Below are positions 16,073 through 25,118 of a stretch of 64,000 bases of DNA, piece by piece (position 1 is the stretch's first letter; the number at the start of each line of letters is the position of its first letter). This DNA is from Anaerolineales bacterium (lineage in GTDB: Bacteria; Chloroflexota; Anaerolineae; Anaerolineales; Villigracilaceae). The translations under genes were made by a program, and so were the position numbers. The stretch lies in contig JAUQXA010000068.1 of assembly GCA_030834895.1 (NCBI GenBank), forward strand, positions 26,759-90,758. Reading direction: 5' to 3'. The notes below the pieces were generated by a model. It was not told where the DNA came from. It saw only the letters and a program-made list of their open reading frames with translations, and ran no database searches.

Positions 16073-18154
16073 ATGAACAAAAGATTATTTTCAATAATGG
16101 GCATCCTCGCCATGTTGGTGGCGCTGATTCCCGCCGGGGTGTCGGCCGCCACTGGTTTGCCCGACTACAAACCTGTGGATGTTGGTCCTGAGTTGCGCGC
16201 CTGGGAAATCACGTTGGATCGAATTGCCCCCTCCTCTGATGAGGAGGAAGCGGTTGTTGCTGCCGCTGCGGCCCCAGAAGACTATCCTTGTTACGTGGAG
16301 ACCAGGAGATGGTTGTCACTCGATGACTACATGGGCTCTTACTTCTATACAAACTACTATTTGATCGCCGAGACTGAAACGGCTGAACTATGGGTCCAGG
16401 CAGACTTGAGTTACCCAACGGGCGATCCACGAGTTACGCCAACCGTGACCTGCGAACAAGCCGCATACTTGTTGAGCGAGTTTGATGACAATATGTATCC
16501 CACTGAGACTTCATTCTTTGGGACGCCAGACGTGCATGATGGCTCCAACGCTGTGCTTGGGGCGGCAGGCACTTATTATAATGAGGCTGGTCGCCAAGTG
16601 GTCTTGGTTTCCAACGTGCGCGATGATGCATACTACGATCCCGACTATCCAAATTACATCGCCGGGTTCTACTCACCATCGTTTGAGTATTACTTCGACC
16701 GCAACATCATGTCGATTGACTCTCATGACTGGCTCAACCGCGTTGGTCCAGATGGCAGCCGCCCCTACCTATATGAGAGTGTTTTTGCGCACGAATATCA
16801 GCACCTGCTGCATGACGATTACGACGGGGACGAGATCACCTGGATGAACGAGAGCCTCTCGATGTTCTCCGAATATCTGACCGGCTATGTCGTGAACGAG
16901 GACAATTACACCACCTTCCAGGAAATGCCAGAGAATTCGCTGACCGCCTGGGGCGACCAGGGTGGACCGGAAATCGTGGCGGACTACGGCATGGTCTTCC
17001 TCTATCAGATGTATCTCTATGAAAAGTTTGGACAGGAGTTTATCCAGGCCGAGTTCCACAACCCGGATAACGGCATTACCAGTGTCAACTCCACACTGGC
17101 ATCGAACAAGAAATGGAGGAAGAACAGTTTTGCCGAACTCTATCATGATTTCTCCGTGGCGGTTTTAATCGACTCGTCGCAGAATAAATACAAATACGGC
17201 TTCAAGAACTTGAACGTCGGCATCGATATTGGCACGCCCGACGCTCCCAACCTCGAAGCTTTCGATACGCCTGGCGCTCCACCGTGGGGCGCGGATTACA
17301 TCTGGTTGACTGGCAGCCCGAAGAAATTCGGCAAACTGCTCTTCAACGGCGTTGACGTAAGCAAGCCGCTCACACCCTGGACGTCCGTTGACGGCATGCT
17401 CTATAGCGGCACCGGTGACGAAGTCGATAATTGGGCCATATTCGAAACTGTTGGCGGTGGCACACTGACCTTCGATGCGTATTGGGATTTAGAGGATTAC
17501 TGGGACTTTGCCTTTGTTCAGGTATCCACTGACGGCGGCCTCACTTGGGAAAGTCTGGAGGATAATGAGGGCTATTCCACCTATGAATACGATCCCAACG
17601 CCTATCCAACAGTGATCGAGAATCTGCCCGGGCTCACAAGCTGGAGTTGTAACTACGCCGATGACCCGTGCGTAATCCCCCTCAGCTACGATCTTGGTGC
17701 CTATGCCGGGCAGAATATCTTGGTTGCATTCCGCATGATCACCGACTGGGGTACCCACTATGAAGGCTGGTATGTCGATAATGTGTATGTGGACGGCAAC
17801 TTGATCTCCGACGGCACGGATGCCAGCATTTTCAAGAACATCCTGGAGTTGTTCCCGATTGACAACGACTTCACCGTGACCTTTGTCGGCAAGAAGGGCT
17901 GGGGCAAGTGGGCGCAGTATCAGGTGCATACCATGAGACTCGACAGTGTGACGGAGCAGGGCATGATCGACCTCCGCAAGGTGATGGGATGGTCCGACAA
18001 GGCGGTCATGATCGTTACATTTGACGCTCCGGAAGAATTCGACAGCTATGCCGATTACACCTTCGAAGTCGTCAACAAGTGGGACCACGGTAAGAAAGTG
18101 GATTACAGGCACAAGCATTCAAGCCCGCACCACTTTGCAGTTCCGAACAAGTAG
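16073..18154 (+). CDS. Secreted M6-like (immune inhibitor A type) metallopeptidase
   Basis: About 693 residues. A signal peptide (LFSIMGILAMLVALIPAGVSAA) is followed by a catalytic domain with FAHEYQHLLHDDYDGDE: the HExxH zinc motif is at residue 240 and a downstream Glu lies in NESLSMFSEYL. A later jelly-roll-like region (WDFAFVQVSTDGGLTWESL, GWYVDNVYVDG) is typical of the domain that follows the catalytic part in InhA-like peptidases. It is probably exported to digest extracellular protein and is controlled by the upstream riboswitch. AGGAGA touches the ATG at 16064, so the ATG at 16073 is the more likely start. Confidence 0.82.
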   Translation: MNKRLFSIMGILAMLVALIPAGVSAATGLPDYKPVDVGPELRAWEITLDRIAPSSDEEEAVVAAAAAPEDYPCYVETRRWLSLDDYMGSYFYTNYYLIAETETAELWVQADLSYPTGDPRVTPTVTCEQAAYLLSEFDDNMYPTETSFFGTPDVHDGSNAVLGAAGTYYNEAGRQVVLVSNVRDDAYYDPDYPNYIAGFYSPSFEYYFDRNIMSIDSHDWLNRVGPDGSRPYLYESVFAHEYQHLLHDDYDGDEITWMNESLSMFSEYLTGYVVNEDNYTTFQEMPENSLTAWGDQGGPEIVADYGMVFLYQMYLYEKFGQEFIQAEFHNPDNGITSVNSTLASNKKWRKNSFAELYHDFSVAVLIDSSQNKYKYGFKNLNVGIDIGTPDAPNLEAFDTPGAPPWGADYIWLTGSPKKFGKLLFNGVDVSKPLTPWTSVDGMLYSGTGDEVDNWAIFETVGGGTLTFDAYWDLEDYWDFAFVQVSTDGGLTWESLEDNEGYSTYEYDPNAYPTVIENLPGLTSWSCNYADDPCVIPLSYDLGAYAGQNILVAFRMITDWGTHYEGWYVDNVYVDGNLISDGTDASIFKNILELFPIDNDFTVTFVGKKGWGKWAQYQVHTMRLDSVTEQGMIDLRKVMGWSDKAVMIVTFDAPEEFDSYADYTFEVVNKWDHGKKVDYRHKHSSPHHFAVPNK

Positions 18155-18176
18155 ATTGTCTCGTATTGACTGAAAT

Positions 18177-18200
18177 GAGCCTGCCCGAAAGGGCAGGCTC
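18177..18200. terminator. Terminator between convergent genes
   Basis: GAGCCTGCCC-GAAA-GGGCAGGCTC hairpin without a long T run. Confidence 0.72.
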
Positions 18201-18206
18201 TCTCAA

Positions 18207-18764
18207 TTAATTGACTGGGACCCAGGGTTGACCATCGTCAATCTCGCCCGGATCAACAGGAATCAAAGGCAGTGAATCTGAATCCGGATTCCCGATACAC
18301 AGGATGATTTGACCGTCCCGGTCGGTGTGATAGGGATATTGCTTGCCCTCCACCTCCAGTAAAACCCAATATCCCGGTGTAATCACCTGGGCATATACCA
18401 TATCCGGTTGGGGACAGCCCAGCGAGGTGTCCGGCCAGTCGACCGCTCTTGCTTCCCTGACACGGATTTCATCCGCATTCACCTTGAATTGCTTCACCAG
18501 GTCGGCTTTGACCTTTTCGACGATCTCCCGCGGCGCAGGCTGTGAACCTTCATCATCCGGCAACTGGGCATCAAGTTGGGTGGAAGCGGAGGATGTGGCG
18601 GCAGGTTCTTCAGTCGGAGCCGATTGAGAATCAGCAACGGGAGTCGAAAGGGTCTCTTGAGGTGGCAGCGCCGGGCTTTCGTTTTGTCCGTTTGTCTGTG
18701 CTCCTCCACATGCCGTCAACACGAGGACCGACAGGATGATGAACAAAATCCAGTAATTTTTCAT
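18207..18764 (-). CDS. Lipoprotein with conserved C-terminal domain of unknown function
   Basis: 185 residues. The lipobox is LTAC at ~residue 19, followed by a Ser/Thr/Pro/Ala-rich linker (20-75) and a globular domain (80-170). In that domain DWPDTSLGCPQPDMVYAQV and YPYHTDRDGQIILC stand out, with two conserved-looking cysteines. I have seen this domain type in Chloroflexota lipoproteins but know no function. It is anchored outside the cytoplasmic membrane. It is transcribed divergently from the small heat-shock gene. Confidence 0.72.
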   Translation of the reverse strand: MKNYWILFIILSVLVLTACGGAQTNGQNESPALPPQETLSTPVADSQSAPTEEPAATSSASTQLDAQLPDDEGSQPAPREIVEKVKADLVKQFKVNADEIRVREARAVDWPDTSLGCPQPDMVYAQVITPGYWVLLEVEGKQYPYHTDRDGQIILCIGNPDSDSLPLIPVDPGEIDDGQPWVPVN

Positions 18765-18939
18765 GACAAAATCTCCTTTTTCGGGATGGATTCTAATTGC
18801 GGCACAGTTTTATTTCCAGACGAAAGAGCTGGCAAAAAGTTCCCCAAATTCTTATAAAGAATCTATCCCCTGTTATTCATTTTCTTACACTCCCGGTTTA
18901 ATATTGCGGCATCGACAAACAACCAAAGGAGATCAAAAA

Positions 18940-19332
18940 ATGACACTCTATATCCAGCCTTATCCGTATCGCCGCATGATCCGCCGCTGGGCGGAACAGC
19001 CCCAACAGCCCGAATACCGCTCCCTGGGCGTCAACGTCCGCGAGCAGGATGATGCCTATGTGCTTTCCGCGCTTGTCCCCGGTTTGAAAGCCGAGGATTT
19101 GAACATTCAGGTTCTCGAGAATGCGGTTAGCATCGAAGGCGAATATCGCGCCGAGGAAGCCGACTATTTGCTGAACGAACTTCCCAGTGGAAACTTCCGC
19201 CGCGTCCTGCGCATGCCGGCCGAGATCCAGGCGGACAAGGTCGAGGCGAAGATCACTGACGGCGTCTTGACCCTGACCCTCCCCAAGGCTGAATCAGCCA
19301 AACCGAAGAAGATCAACATCTCGGCCAATTAA
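18940..19332 (+). CDS. Small heat shock protein, Hsp20/alpha-crystallin
   Basis: 130 residues starting at the ATG at 18940 after AAAGGAG. The alpha-crystallin domain spans ~33-125, with VREQDDAYVLSALVPGLKAE, an FRRVLRMPAEI strand and the A-x-x-x-G-V-L-T-L-T-L-P signature (KITDGVLTLTLPKAES). The last residues KKINISAN replace the usual IxI/V tail with INI. It is an ATP-independent holdase that binds unfolding proteins. A longer in-frame extension upstream of 18940 lacks a ribosome site. Confidence 0.93.
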   Translation: MTLYIQPYPYRRMIRRWAEQPQQPEYRSLGVNVREQDDAYVLSALVPGLKAEDLNIQVLENAVSIEGEYRAEEADYLLNELPSGNFRRVLRMPAEIQADKVEAKITDGVLTLTLPKAESAKPKKINISAN

Positions 19333-19349
19333 GTCCTTCCTCTCTCTCC

Positions 19350-19384
19350 CAAGAGACGCACAGTATCCGGGTGCGTCTCTTGCT
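19350..19384 (+). terminator. Terminator after hsp20
   Basis: CAAGAGACGCAC / GTGCGTCTCTTG stem followed by CTTTTT. Confidence 0.88.
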
Positions 19385-19458
19385 TTTTAAGGGTTTTGTA
19401 ATGTGGCGGCAAAATCAGGCAGTATAATTCGTCAATTCCTTACTTTGGAGTATGCACT

Positions 19459-20481
19459 GTGCGTGTCAAACATTTTCTCCTTGCCATTCTGATTCTCGTT
19501 CTGCTGAGCGCCTGCGGAGGTTCCGCCACAGAGACGGTGGTTGCTCCGCCCACCGCCGTGCCGACGATTACCGCGTTGCCCACCGTCACGGTGATGCCCA
19601 CGCCGTCCACACCGCTGGCGATTTTGCTCATTCCCGCCGACATGGACAAAACCCTGTCCGATCTATACCAAAAGACGGTCTATGACTTGGCGCAGGCGTC
19701 CGGCTTCCGCTTTCAGGTTCGCAATGAGTTTTTGCCCACCGATCTTGCCGACCCGACCTTGAAGGTGGTCATTGTCCTGCCGCCCGACCCCGGCATTGCA
19801 TCCATTGCGCCTACCGCGCCCAACGTGCAATTCCTGGCGGTGAACATCCCCAACCTGACGCCGGGCGGAAACCTGAGTGTACTTGCCGGCGAAGCACAGG
19901 GGGAACTTCCCGCTTTTATGGCGGGTTATGTCGCCGCGATGATCAGTGACGAGTATCACATCGGTATGATGATTCCCAAGGACAACCCCGATGCCCAGCG
20001 CGCCTTCAACGCCTTCAATAATGGCATGATCTATTACTGTGGTCTGTGCCGCACGTTCTACATGTCCACAATCGGGTATCCAACCTATGTAGAAGTCCCG
20101 GCCGATGAAAAGCCCTCGCGCTACGGCGGTTATGCCAATGTGCTGATCAATGACCGGAAAGTCTATTCGATATATGTCTATCCCACCCTGGCTGATGCTG
20201 ATTTCCTCTCTTATATTGGTACACAAGGCGTTTTCCTGATCGGGACATCCATGCCGAACCCGCGACCCGGCGGCTGGGTGATGACCATCCGGCCTGACAC
20301 AATCAAGGCGATACAACTTGCCTGGCCGAACCTGATTGCCGGGCAGGGCGGGGTCAACGTGCAATCCCCGCTCGGCATCGCGGATGTGGACTCGAGCATC
20401 CTCACGCCCGGCAAGCTCCGCCTCGCGCAGGAAACGCTCGAAGCCCTGCTTGCAGGACGCATCCTGCCGACCAGCCCGTAA
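19459..20481 (+). CDS. BMP-family (PnrA-like) substrate-binding lipoprotein
   Basis: 340 residues with a GTG start 8 bases after TTGGAG. The lipobox is LSAC, followed by a Thr/Pro/Val linker to ~residue 50. The rest resembles the basic membrane protein family of periplasmic-binding folds: LPAFMAGYVAAMISDEYHIGMM is the family's AGYLAG...IG segment, and GQGGVNVQSPLG lies near the end. BMP proteins bind nucleosides or other small ligands for ABC import or signalling. No ABC transporter genes are adjacent, so it may act as a sensor or with a distant transporter. Confidence 0.72.
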   Translation: MRVKHFLLAILILVLLSACGGSATETVVAPPTAVPTITALPTVTVMPTPSTPLAILLIPADMDKTLSDLYQKTVYDLAQASGFRFQVRNEFLPTDLADPTLKVVIVLPPDPGIASIAPTAPNVQFLAVNIPNLTPGGNLSVLAGEAQGELPAFMAGYVAAMISDEYHIGMMIPKDNPDAQRAFNAFNNGMIYYCGLCRTFYMSTIGYPTYVEVPADEKPSRYGGYANVLINDRKVYSIYVYPTLADADFLSYIGTQGVFLIGTSMPNPRPGGWVMTIRPDTIKAIQLAWPNLIAGQGGVNVQSPLGIADVDSSILTPGKLRLAQETLEALLAGRILPTSP

Positions 20482-20502
20482 TACAAAATGTCTGATGCAA
20501 AG

Positions 20503-20529
20503 ACACGCTCCACTGTGGGCGTGTTTTTT
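20503..20529 (+). terminator. Terminator after the BMP lipoprotein gene
   Basis: ACACGC / GCGTGT stem with an inner CCAC/GTGG, followed by a six-T run. Confidence 0.8.
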
Positions 20530-20715
20530 GTTGCTGAAAAGCCTTCAACTACCACTACTCTGCCTTTGATCAGTGTCCGCTCAGGGCGATGGCAACTTTT
20601 TTCCCAACCTCACGTAAACACAGTGGGTTCGGACAGCCGCCCGATGAATCCGTTACAAAACTGATAGGTTTGGCGCGAAAATAAATTCGATTTTTCCTGT
20701 ATGATTATGTAAACC

Positions 20716-22668
20716 ATGTCCACAAGTCCCATTACGAACGAAACTTCCCTCAAAAACCGTCCCGGCCTGCGCTGGACACTGATCGGTGTATGGGTCGTTG
20801 TGGTTGCGTTCACGGCCATGGTATTGGGGACAGTCCTTTCTCCGCAATTTGCCGATTTCCAAAATACGAGCATATCGCGCGCGCTGCTTGAAATCCCCGC
20901 CCTGCTTCAATTCGTCATCGAATATGGCATCGACCTCCTGCTGATCTTCGGTTTCTCGGTGATTGGCGTGGTGTTGATCGTGCGCCGCTCCGACGACTGG
21001 TTTGCCATCTTCACTTCGCTGTTCCTGGTCACCTTCGGCGTGCGTGTGACCAACCTGGCAAACACCATCGCGGTCATGCCGGGCTATGAGAGGTCCGGTG
21101 GCTTGATTCTGGCAATGGGGGATATTGGCATCGTCCTGTTTTCGATGCTGTTCCCAAATGGAAAGTTCGTGCCGCGTTGGATGAAGTTCATTGTGCCCTT
21201 GCTGGTCATCACCATGCTCGGGATTTACATTTTCCCCAATGCGCCTTTCTTCTGGAATACCATGGGGAGGAACGGCTATCTGCTGGCGACAACCGGCTGG
21301 TATCTTGTTGGGATTTTGTCCGCGGTTTACCGCTATTTTCGCAACGCCACACTGGCTCAAAAGCAGCAGATTCGCTGGGCGTTCATCGGCACGATGGGAC
21401 CCTTTGCATGGTTCCTGATCTTTCAGGTTTTGCTTGGTTCTTTTTTGACATTCGAAGACTCCATACCCCTCGCGGCGGGACTGCAACTCGTGTCCCGGCT
21501 TGCGGGCATTTTCATGTTCCTGATGCTGCCGCTCTTCATCACCATTTCCATTGCCAGCGCCAGATTATTTGACATCGACCTGCTCATCAACCGTTCCCTC
21601 GTCTATGGGATTCTCACCGTCGGGTTGGGATTGACTTTTGCCCTGGCGCTCGGGCTGATCTCGATCGTCTTCAAGAATCTCCATCGCAGCGACCAATCCT
21701 TCATGGTGGCAACCATCTTTTCGGTCGCGGCGGGAGCGCTCTTCCAACCGGCGCGCAAGAAACTCCAACGCTTTGTGGACAGTTTCTTTTATCACATCAA
21801 GATCGATTACCAGAAGACCCCGGCCGAAATTCGCGCTGAATCCCCCACCATCATCACTGGCACAACACTTTCGTCGTATCACGATCTAAAGTTGATCGGT
21901 CGGGGCGGAATGGCGGAGGTCTACAGTGCAACCAGCCCCAAGAACAGATCAGTGGCTGTCAAAGTGCTGAAGGCTGAACTGGCGGCAGAAGAACAGTTCC
22001 GCAAGCGCTTCATGCGCGAGGCACAGGTTGTCTCCGGGTTGGAGCATCCCAACATCGTGCAGGTGCTGGACTTTGGCGACGAAAACGGCGCGTATTACAT
22101 CGTGATGGAACTGCTTTCGGGTCCCGACCTCAATGCCCTGCTCAAACAGGAGAAACGATTGACGCTTTCTCAAACAGTGGGGGTTTTGAGCGGCGTAGCG
22201 GACGCGCTTGATTACGCCCATGGGCAGGGACTTGTTCACCGCGACATCAAACCATCCAACGTGATGCTGGATTCCTCCACCATCCCAGCTCGCTCCGTGC
22301 TGACAGATTTCGGTATTGCCAAGATTACCGGCGCACATACGAGAATTACCAATACCGGCATGTTGGGGACTTTCGACTACATTGCCCCCGAACAGATTCA
22401 AGCCTCCGCTGAAGTGGACGGCCGCGCCGATATGTACGCGCTGGGCGTGATGACCTATCAAATGCTGACAGGGACTCTGCCGTTCGAGCGTCCCAACACG
22501 GGCGCGCTCCTGCTGGCACACCTCAACGCTCCTCCGCCCGATGCCCGCGAATCCCTGCACGAACTTCCCCGTTCCACTGCTCGTGCCATCCAGCAAGCAA
22601 TGGCCAAGAAACCCGCGGACCGCTTCTCCACCGCCTCGCAATTCATCTCGGCGCTCGAAGTAGTGTAA
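20716..22668 (+). CDS. Membrane Ser/Thr protein kinase with N-terminal multi-TM sensor region
   Basis: 650 residues. Residues 1-~350 carry about eight hydrophobic segments, ending in a LLINRSLVYGILTVGLGLTF segment and FQPARKKLQRFVDSFFY. This is a membrane unit normally seen in front of histidine kinases of Chloroflexota-type bacteria. A complete Hanks-type kinase follows (~388-645): IGRGGMAEVY, the Lys in VAVKVL, HRDIKPSNVML, DFGIAKI and APEQ. The order (sensor first, kinase last) is the reverse of PknB. It should phosphorylate cytoplasmic targets in response to a membrane or external signal. A TATGAT box lies 10 bases before the ATG. Confidence 0.9.
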   Translation: MSTSPITNETSLKNRPGLRWTLIGVWVVVVAFTAMVLGTVLSPQFADFQNTSISRALLEIPALLQFVIEYGIDLLLIFGFSVIGVVLIVRRSDDWFAIFTSLFLVTFGVRVTNLANTIAVMPGYERSGGLILAMGDIGIVLFSMLFPNGKFVPRWMKFIVPLLVITMLGIYIFPNAPFFWNTMGRNGYLLATTGWYLVGILSAVYRYFRNATLAQKQQIRWAFIGTMGPFAWFLIFQVLLGSFLTFEDSIPLAAGLQLVSRLAGIFMFLMLPLFITISIASARLFDIDLLINRSLVYGILTVGLGLTFALALGLISIVFKNLHRSDQSFMVATIFSVAAGALFQPARKKLQRFVDSFFYHIKIDYQKTPAEIRAESPTIITGTTLSSYHDLKLIGRGGMAEVYSATSPKNRSVAVKVLKAELAAEEQFRKRFMREAQVVSGLEHPNIVQVLDFGDENGAYYIVMELLSGPDLNALLKQEKRLTLSQTVGVLSGVADALDYAHGQGLVHRDIKPSNVMLDSSTIPARSVLTDFGIAKITGAHTRITNTGMLGTFDYIAPEQIQASAEVDGRADMYALGVMTYQMLTGTLPFERPNTGALLLAHLNAPPPDARESLHELPRSTARAIQQAMAKKPADRFSTASQFISALEVV

Positions 22669-22714
22669 TGGAAATTCTCCTTTTGAATGTTTTGTTTTAT
22701 TACAATTAGGAATT

Positions 22715-23122
22715 TCAGTGAATTGCCACACTAATTGTTACAATATTTTTAATTCTACCGATTACTACTTTTGTTGATATTTCGAAACCACCTTGTTGCA
22801 ATGTTGCTTTGAAATAATCATAGCCTGTGATCGGCTCCCTCCCCACCCAATTATTCTTTTTGAGAATTGCCACGATCTCAGCATAAACCTCCTCCTTTGT
22901 GTGATTATTGATCGGTTCATATACGATGAATATTTCTGGGTAGACAGGTTTTCCGAGCGCTTTCCCTTTATCATGGGTCCATCTATCAACTTCACGTCCC
23001 GTCGTGATTTGCAGGACCGAGGCTGCGTCCTCTATGGCTTGCAGTGCAGCCGATTTGCAGCCGCTCAAGAAGAATAGGAAGATGAGCAATATCAATCCGA
23101 TTGAATTGCGTGTCTTTTTCAT
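22715..23122 (-). CDS. Small lipoprotein of unknown function
   Basis: 135 residues. The lipoprotein signal is LILLIFLFFLSGCKS with lipobox LSGC. The mature part is charged, with IVYEPINNHTKEEVYAEIVA and a beta-rich end. No known domain was recognised. The gene is more AT-rich than its neighbours. It follows the convergent kinase gene and lies downstream of pepF on the same strand, 67 bases away. Confidence 0.7.
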   Translation of the reverse strand: MKKTRNSIGLILLIFLFFLSGCKSAALQAIEDAASVLQITTGREVDRWTHDKGKALGKPVYPEIFIVYEPINNHTKEEVYAEIVAILKKNNWVGREPITGYDYFKATLQQGGFEISTKVVIGRIKNIVTISVAIH

Positions 23123-23189
23123 GGCTTCGCTCCCTCACTGAACAGACCTCCGAGGTCTCGCATAGCGGGACTCGTAGGTCTGAACCTAT

Positions 23190-25025
23190 CTACTTGCTGG
23201 ACTTCTTGCGCTTGGATGCTGCTTTCGTAACTTTCTTCACCTTCGCCTTGTACTTGGCAGCCGCTGGCAGTTTCTCCAACTCGCTGACCAACTTCTCCAG
23301 CACGTCGAAGCCGCCCTGCCAGAACTTCGCGGAGCGGATGTCCACACCGGCTTCGGCGAGGATTTTCGCGGGCGCTTCGGAGCCTCCTGACGAGAGGATT
23401 TTCAGGTACTTGGGTTTGAAGGCTTCGCCCTCCGCCTTGAACTGCTGGTAGAGCGAAAGCACGAGCAACTGTCCGAAGGAATAGGCATAGACGTAGAACG
23501 GGGTGTGATAGATGTGCGGGATGCAGACCCATTCCCATTTGAACTCGTCGCTCAGGTCGATTGAGTCGCCAAACTGCTCCTTCAGATTGTCGAGATAGGC
23601 GGCGCAGAGTTCATCCACCGAGGCGTTCTTCTGTACCATCTCGTGCGCCTGCTTTTCGAACAGCGCAAAATATGACTGGCGCAGGATGGTGGCGTAGGCG
23701 TCGTCCATCTGTTTGAAGAGGATATCGCGCCGCACCGACTCATCCTTCTCCTCGGAAAGCATCTTGTCGATGAGCATCATCTCGGCGAAGGTGGATGCGG
23801 TCTCTGCCAGCGGGAGCGACGAATGGTAGGTGAACACATTATGATTTGATGCCAGCATCGAGTGGATGGCGTGACCGAGTTCATGTGCCAGCGTCGCAAC
23901 CTCGCGCGCCGTCCCCTGAAAGTTGATCAGCACCCAGGGCGTCATCTCCGGCAGGACAGACCAGCAGAACGCGCCGCCGCGCTTGCCCTTGCGGATTTCG
24001 CTGTCAAGCCGGTTCTCGTCGAAGACGCGCTTCGCCAGGTCTGCAACTTTGGGGTCGAACGCGGCAAAGGAATCCAAAACCATGTTTGCGGCGGTATCGA
24101 ATTTGTAGGTCTTCTTCGAACGCGCCACGGGGGCATAGATATCGTAGCGGCGCAGTTTCTTCATTCCCGCATGTTTGGCTTTGAGTTTGAAATAGCGTTG
24201 GAAGATGGAAACGTTCTTGCGCGCCGTGTTCAGCAGGGCGTCCACGGCTTCATTGGGGATGTCGTTCATCAAGTTCCGCGCCGCAATCGGGCTGCTGAAC
24301 TTGCGCATCTCGATGTACTCGTTGTGCCAGTCGCGCACGCGGGTCTGGTACATCTGACCGAGAATCACACCGTCGTTGCCATATACGCGAAACTGCTCCT
24401 GATAACTTTTTGCGCGCATCTTCGGGTCGGTGCTGTAGCGGAAGGAATACAACTCGGCTTCGGTCATCTCCTTTGCCTTGCCGTCAACCCGCAGCTTGAA
24501 GGCGTAGCGGTTGGTGATCGAATCAAGCAGGTTGATCAGCGCAGTGGAGCCGGTCACGTTCTTGGTATTGACGACCTTCTCTTCGGCTTCCGTTAAGGTG
24601 TGCGGCTTGAACAACCTCAGCGCTTCGAGGTAGTAGCGATAGTCACCCGAAGCATCCATCAGCCGTTTGGCGTTGGCTTCGTCCAGTCCCTTCCACCACA
24701 GGCGGAAGAAAAGGGTGCGGTTTTCGATCCCCGCAAGAAATTGCTGGGCGCGGGATTGCAGGGTTTGTGCGGTCTGATCCTGTGTATCGGCTGTGAAGGA
24801 CAGTCCCGCAAATGAAGATAGTTTGTTCGCCGCGCGTTCGGTTTCTTCGCTGGTGCGGAGGATTTGCATGAAATGTTCAGCGGAAATATCGGGCGTAAGT
24901 TTGCCGCGCGCGCCTTCGAACGCCGTGACCTGTTCCTCGATCATGTCGAAGGCGTTTTGCAACTCGGGGCTGTCGTAGCCGGGATAAAGCGGAGCCAGGC
25001 TCCATTTGGTTTGGGTGTAGGACAT
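23190..25025 (-). CDS. pepF: Oligoendopeptidase F-type M3 metallopeptidase
   Basis: 611 residues from the ATG at 25025, preceded by GGAGAG. The zinc motif LAHELGHAIHSM (HExxH) is followed ~25 residues on by ETASTFAEMML, supplying the third ligand Glu. The N-terminal helical region and overall length fit PepF-like M3 peptidases, which trim short peptides in the cytoplasm. A lysine-rich tail (KAKVKKVTKAASKRKKSSK) is unusual and may bind nucleic acid or be disordered. A longer start at 25058 would run into the upstream hairpin. Confidence 0.9.
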   Translation of the reverse strand: MSYTQTKWSLAPLYPGYDSPELQNAFDMIEEQVTAFEGARGKLTPDISAEHFMQILRTSEETERAANKLSSFAGLSFTADTQDQTAQTLQSRAQQFLAGIENRTLFFRLWWKGLDEANAKRLMDASGDYRYYLEALRLFKPHTLTEAEEKVVNTKNVTGSTALINLLDSITNRYAFKLRVDGKAKEMTEAELYSFRYSTDPKMRAKSYQEQFRVYGNDGVILGQMYQTRVRDWHNEYIEMRKFSSPIAARNLMNDIPNEAVDALLNTARKNVSIFQRYFKLKAKHAGMKKLRRYDIYAPVARSKKTYKFDTAANMVLDSFAAFDPKVADLAKRVFDENRLDSEIRKGKRGGAFCWSVLPEMTPWVLINFQGTAREVATLAHELGHAIHSMLASNHNVFTYHSSLPLAETASTFAEMMLIDKMLSEEKDESVRRDILFKQMDDAYATILRQSYFALFEKQAHEMVQKNASVDELCAAYLDNLKEQFGDSIDLSDEFKWEWVCIPHIYHTPFYVYAYSFGQLLVLSLYQQFKAEGEAFKPKYLKILSSGGSEAPAKILAEAGVDIRSAKFWQGGFDVLEKLVSELEKLPAAAKYKAKVKKVTKAASKRKKSSK

Positions 25026-25040
25026 GTTTCTCTCCATAAA

Positions 25041-25080
25041 TAATTCATGAGGATGCAATTCCGCATCCTCATGAATTATA
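25041..25080. terminator. Hairpin between the lipoprotein gene and pepF
   Basis: Perfect stem TAATTCATGAGGATGC / GCATCCTCATGAATTA with a six-base loop. It probably ends the upstream lipoprotein transcript. It lies just before the pepF ribosome site and could also affect pepF expression. Confidence 0.68.
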
Positions 25081-25118
25081 CGTTATGTATAACTGATAGG
25101 GGCGAGGTTACCTTGCCC

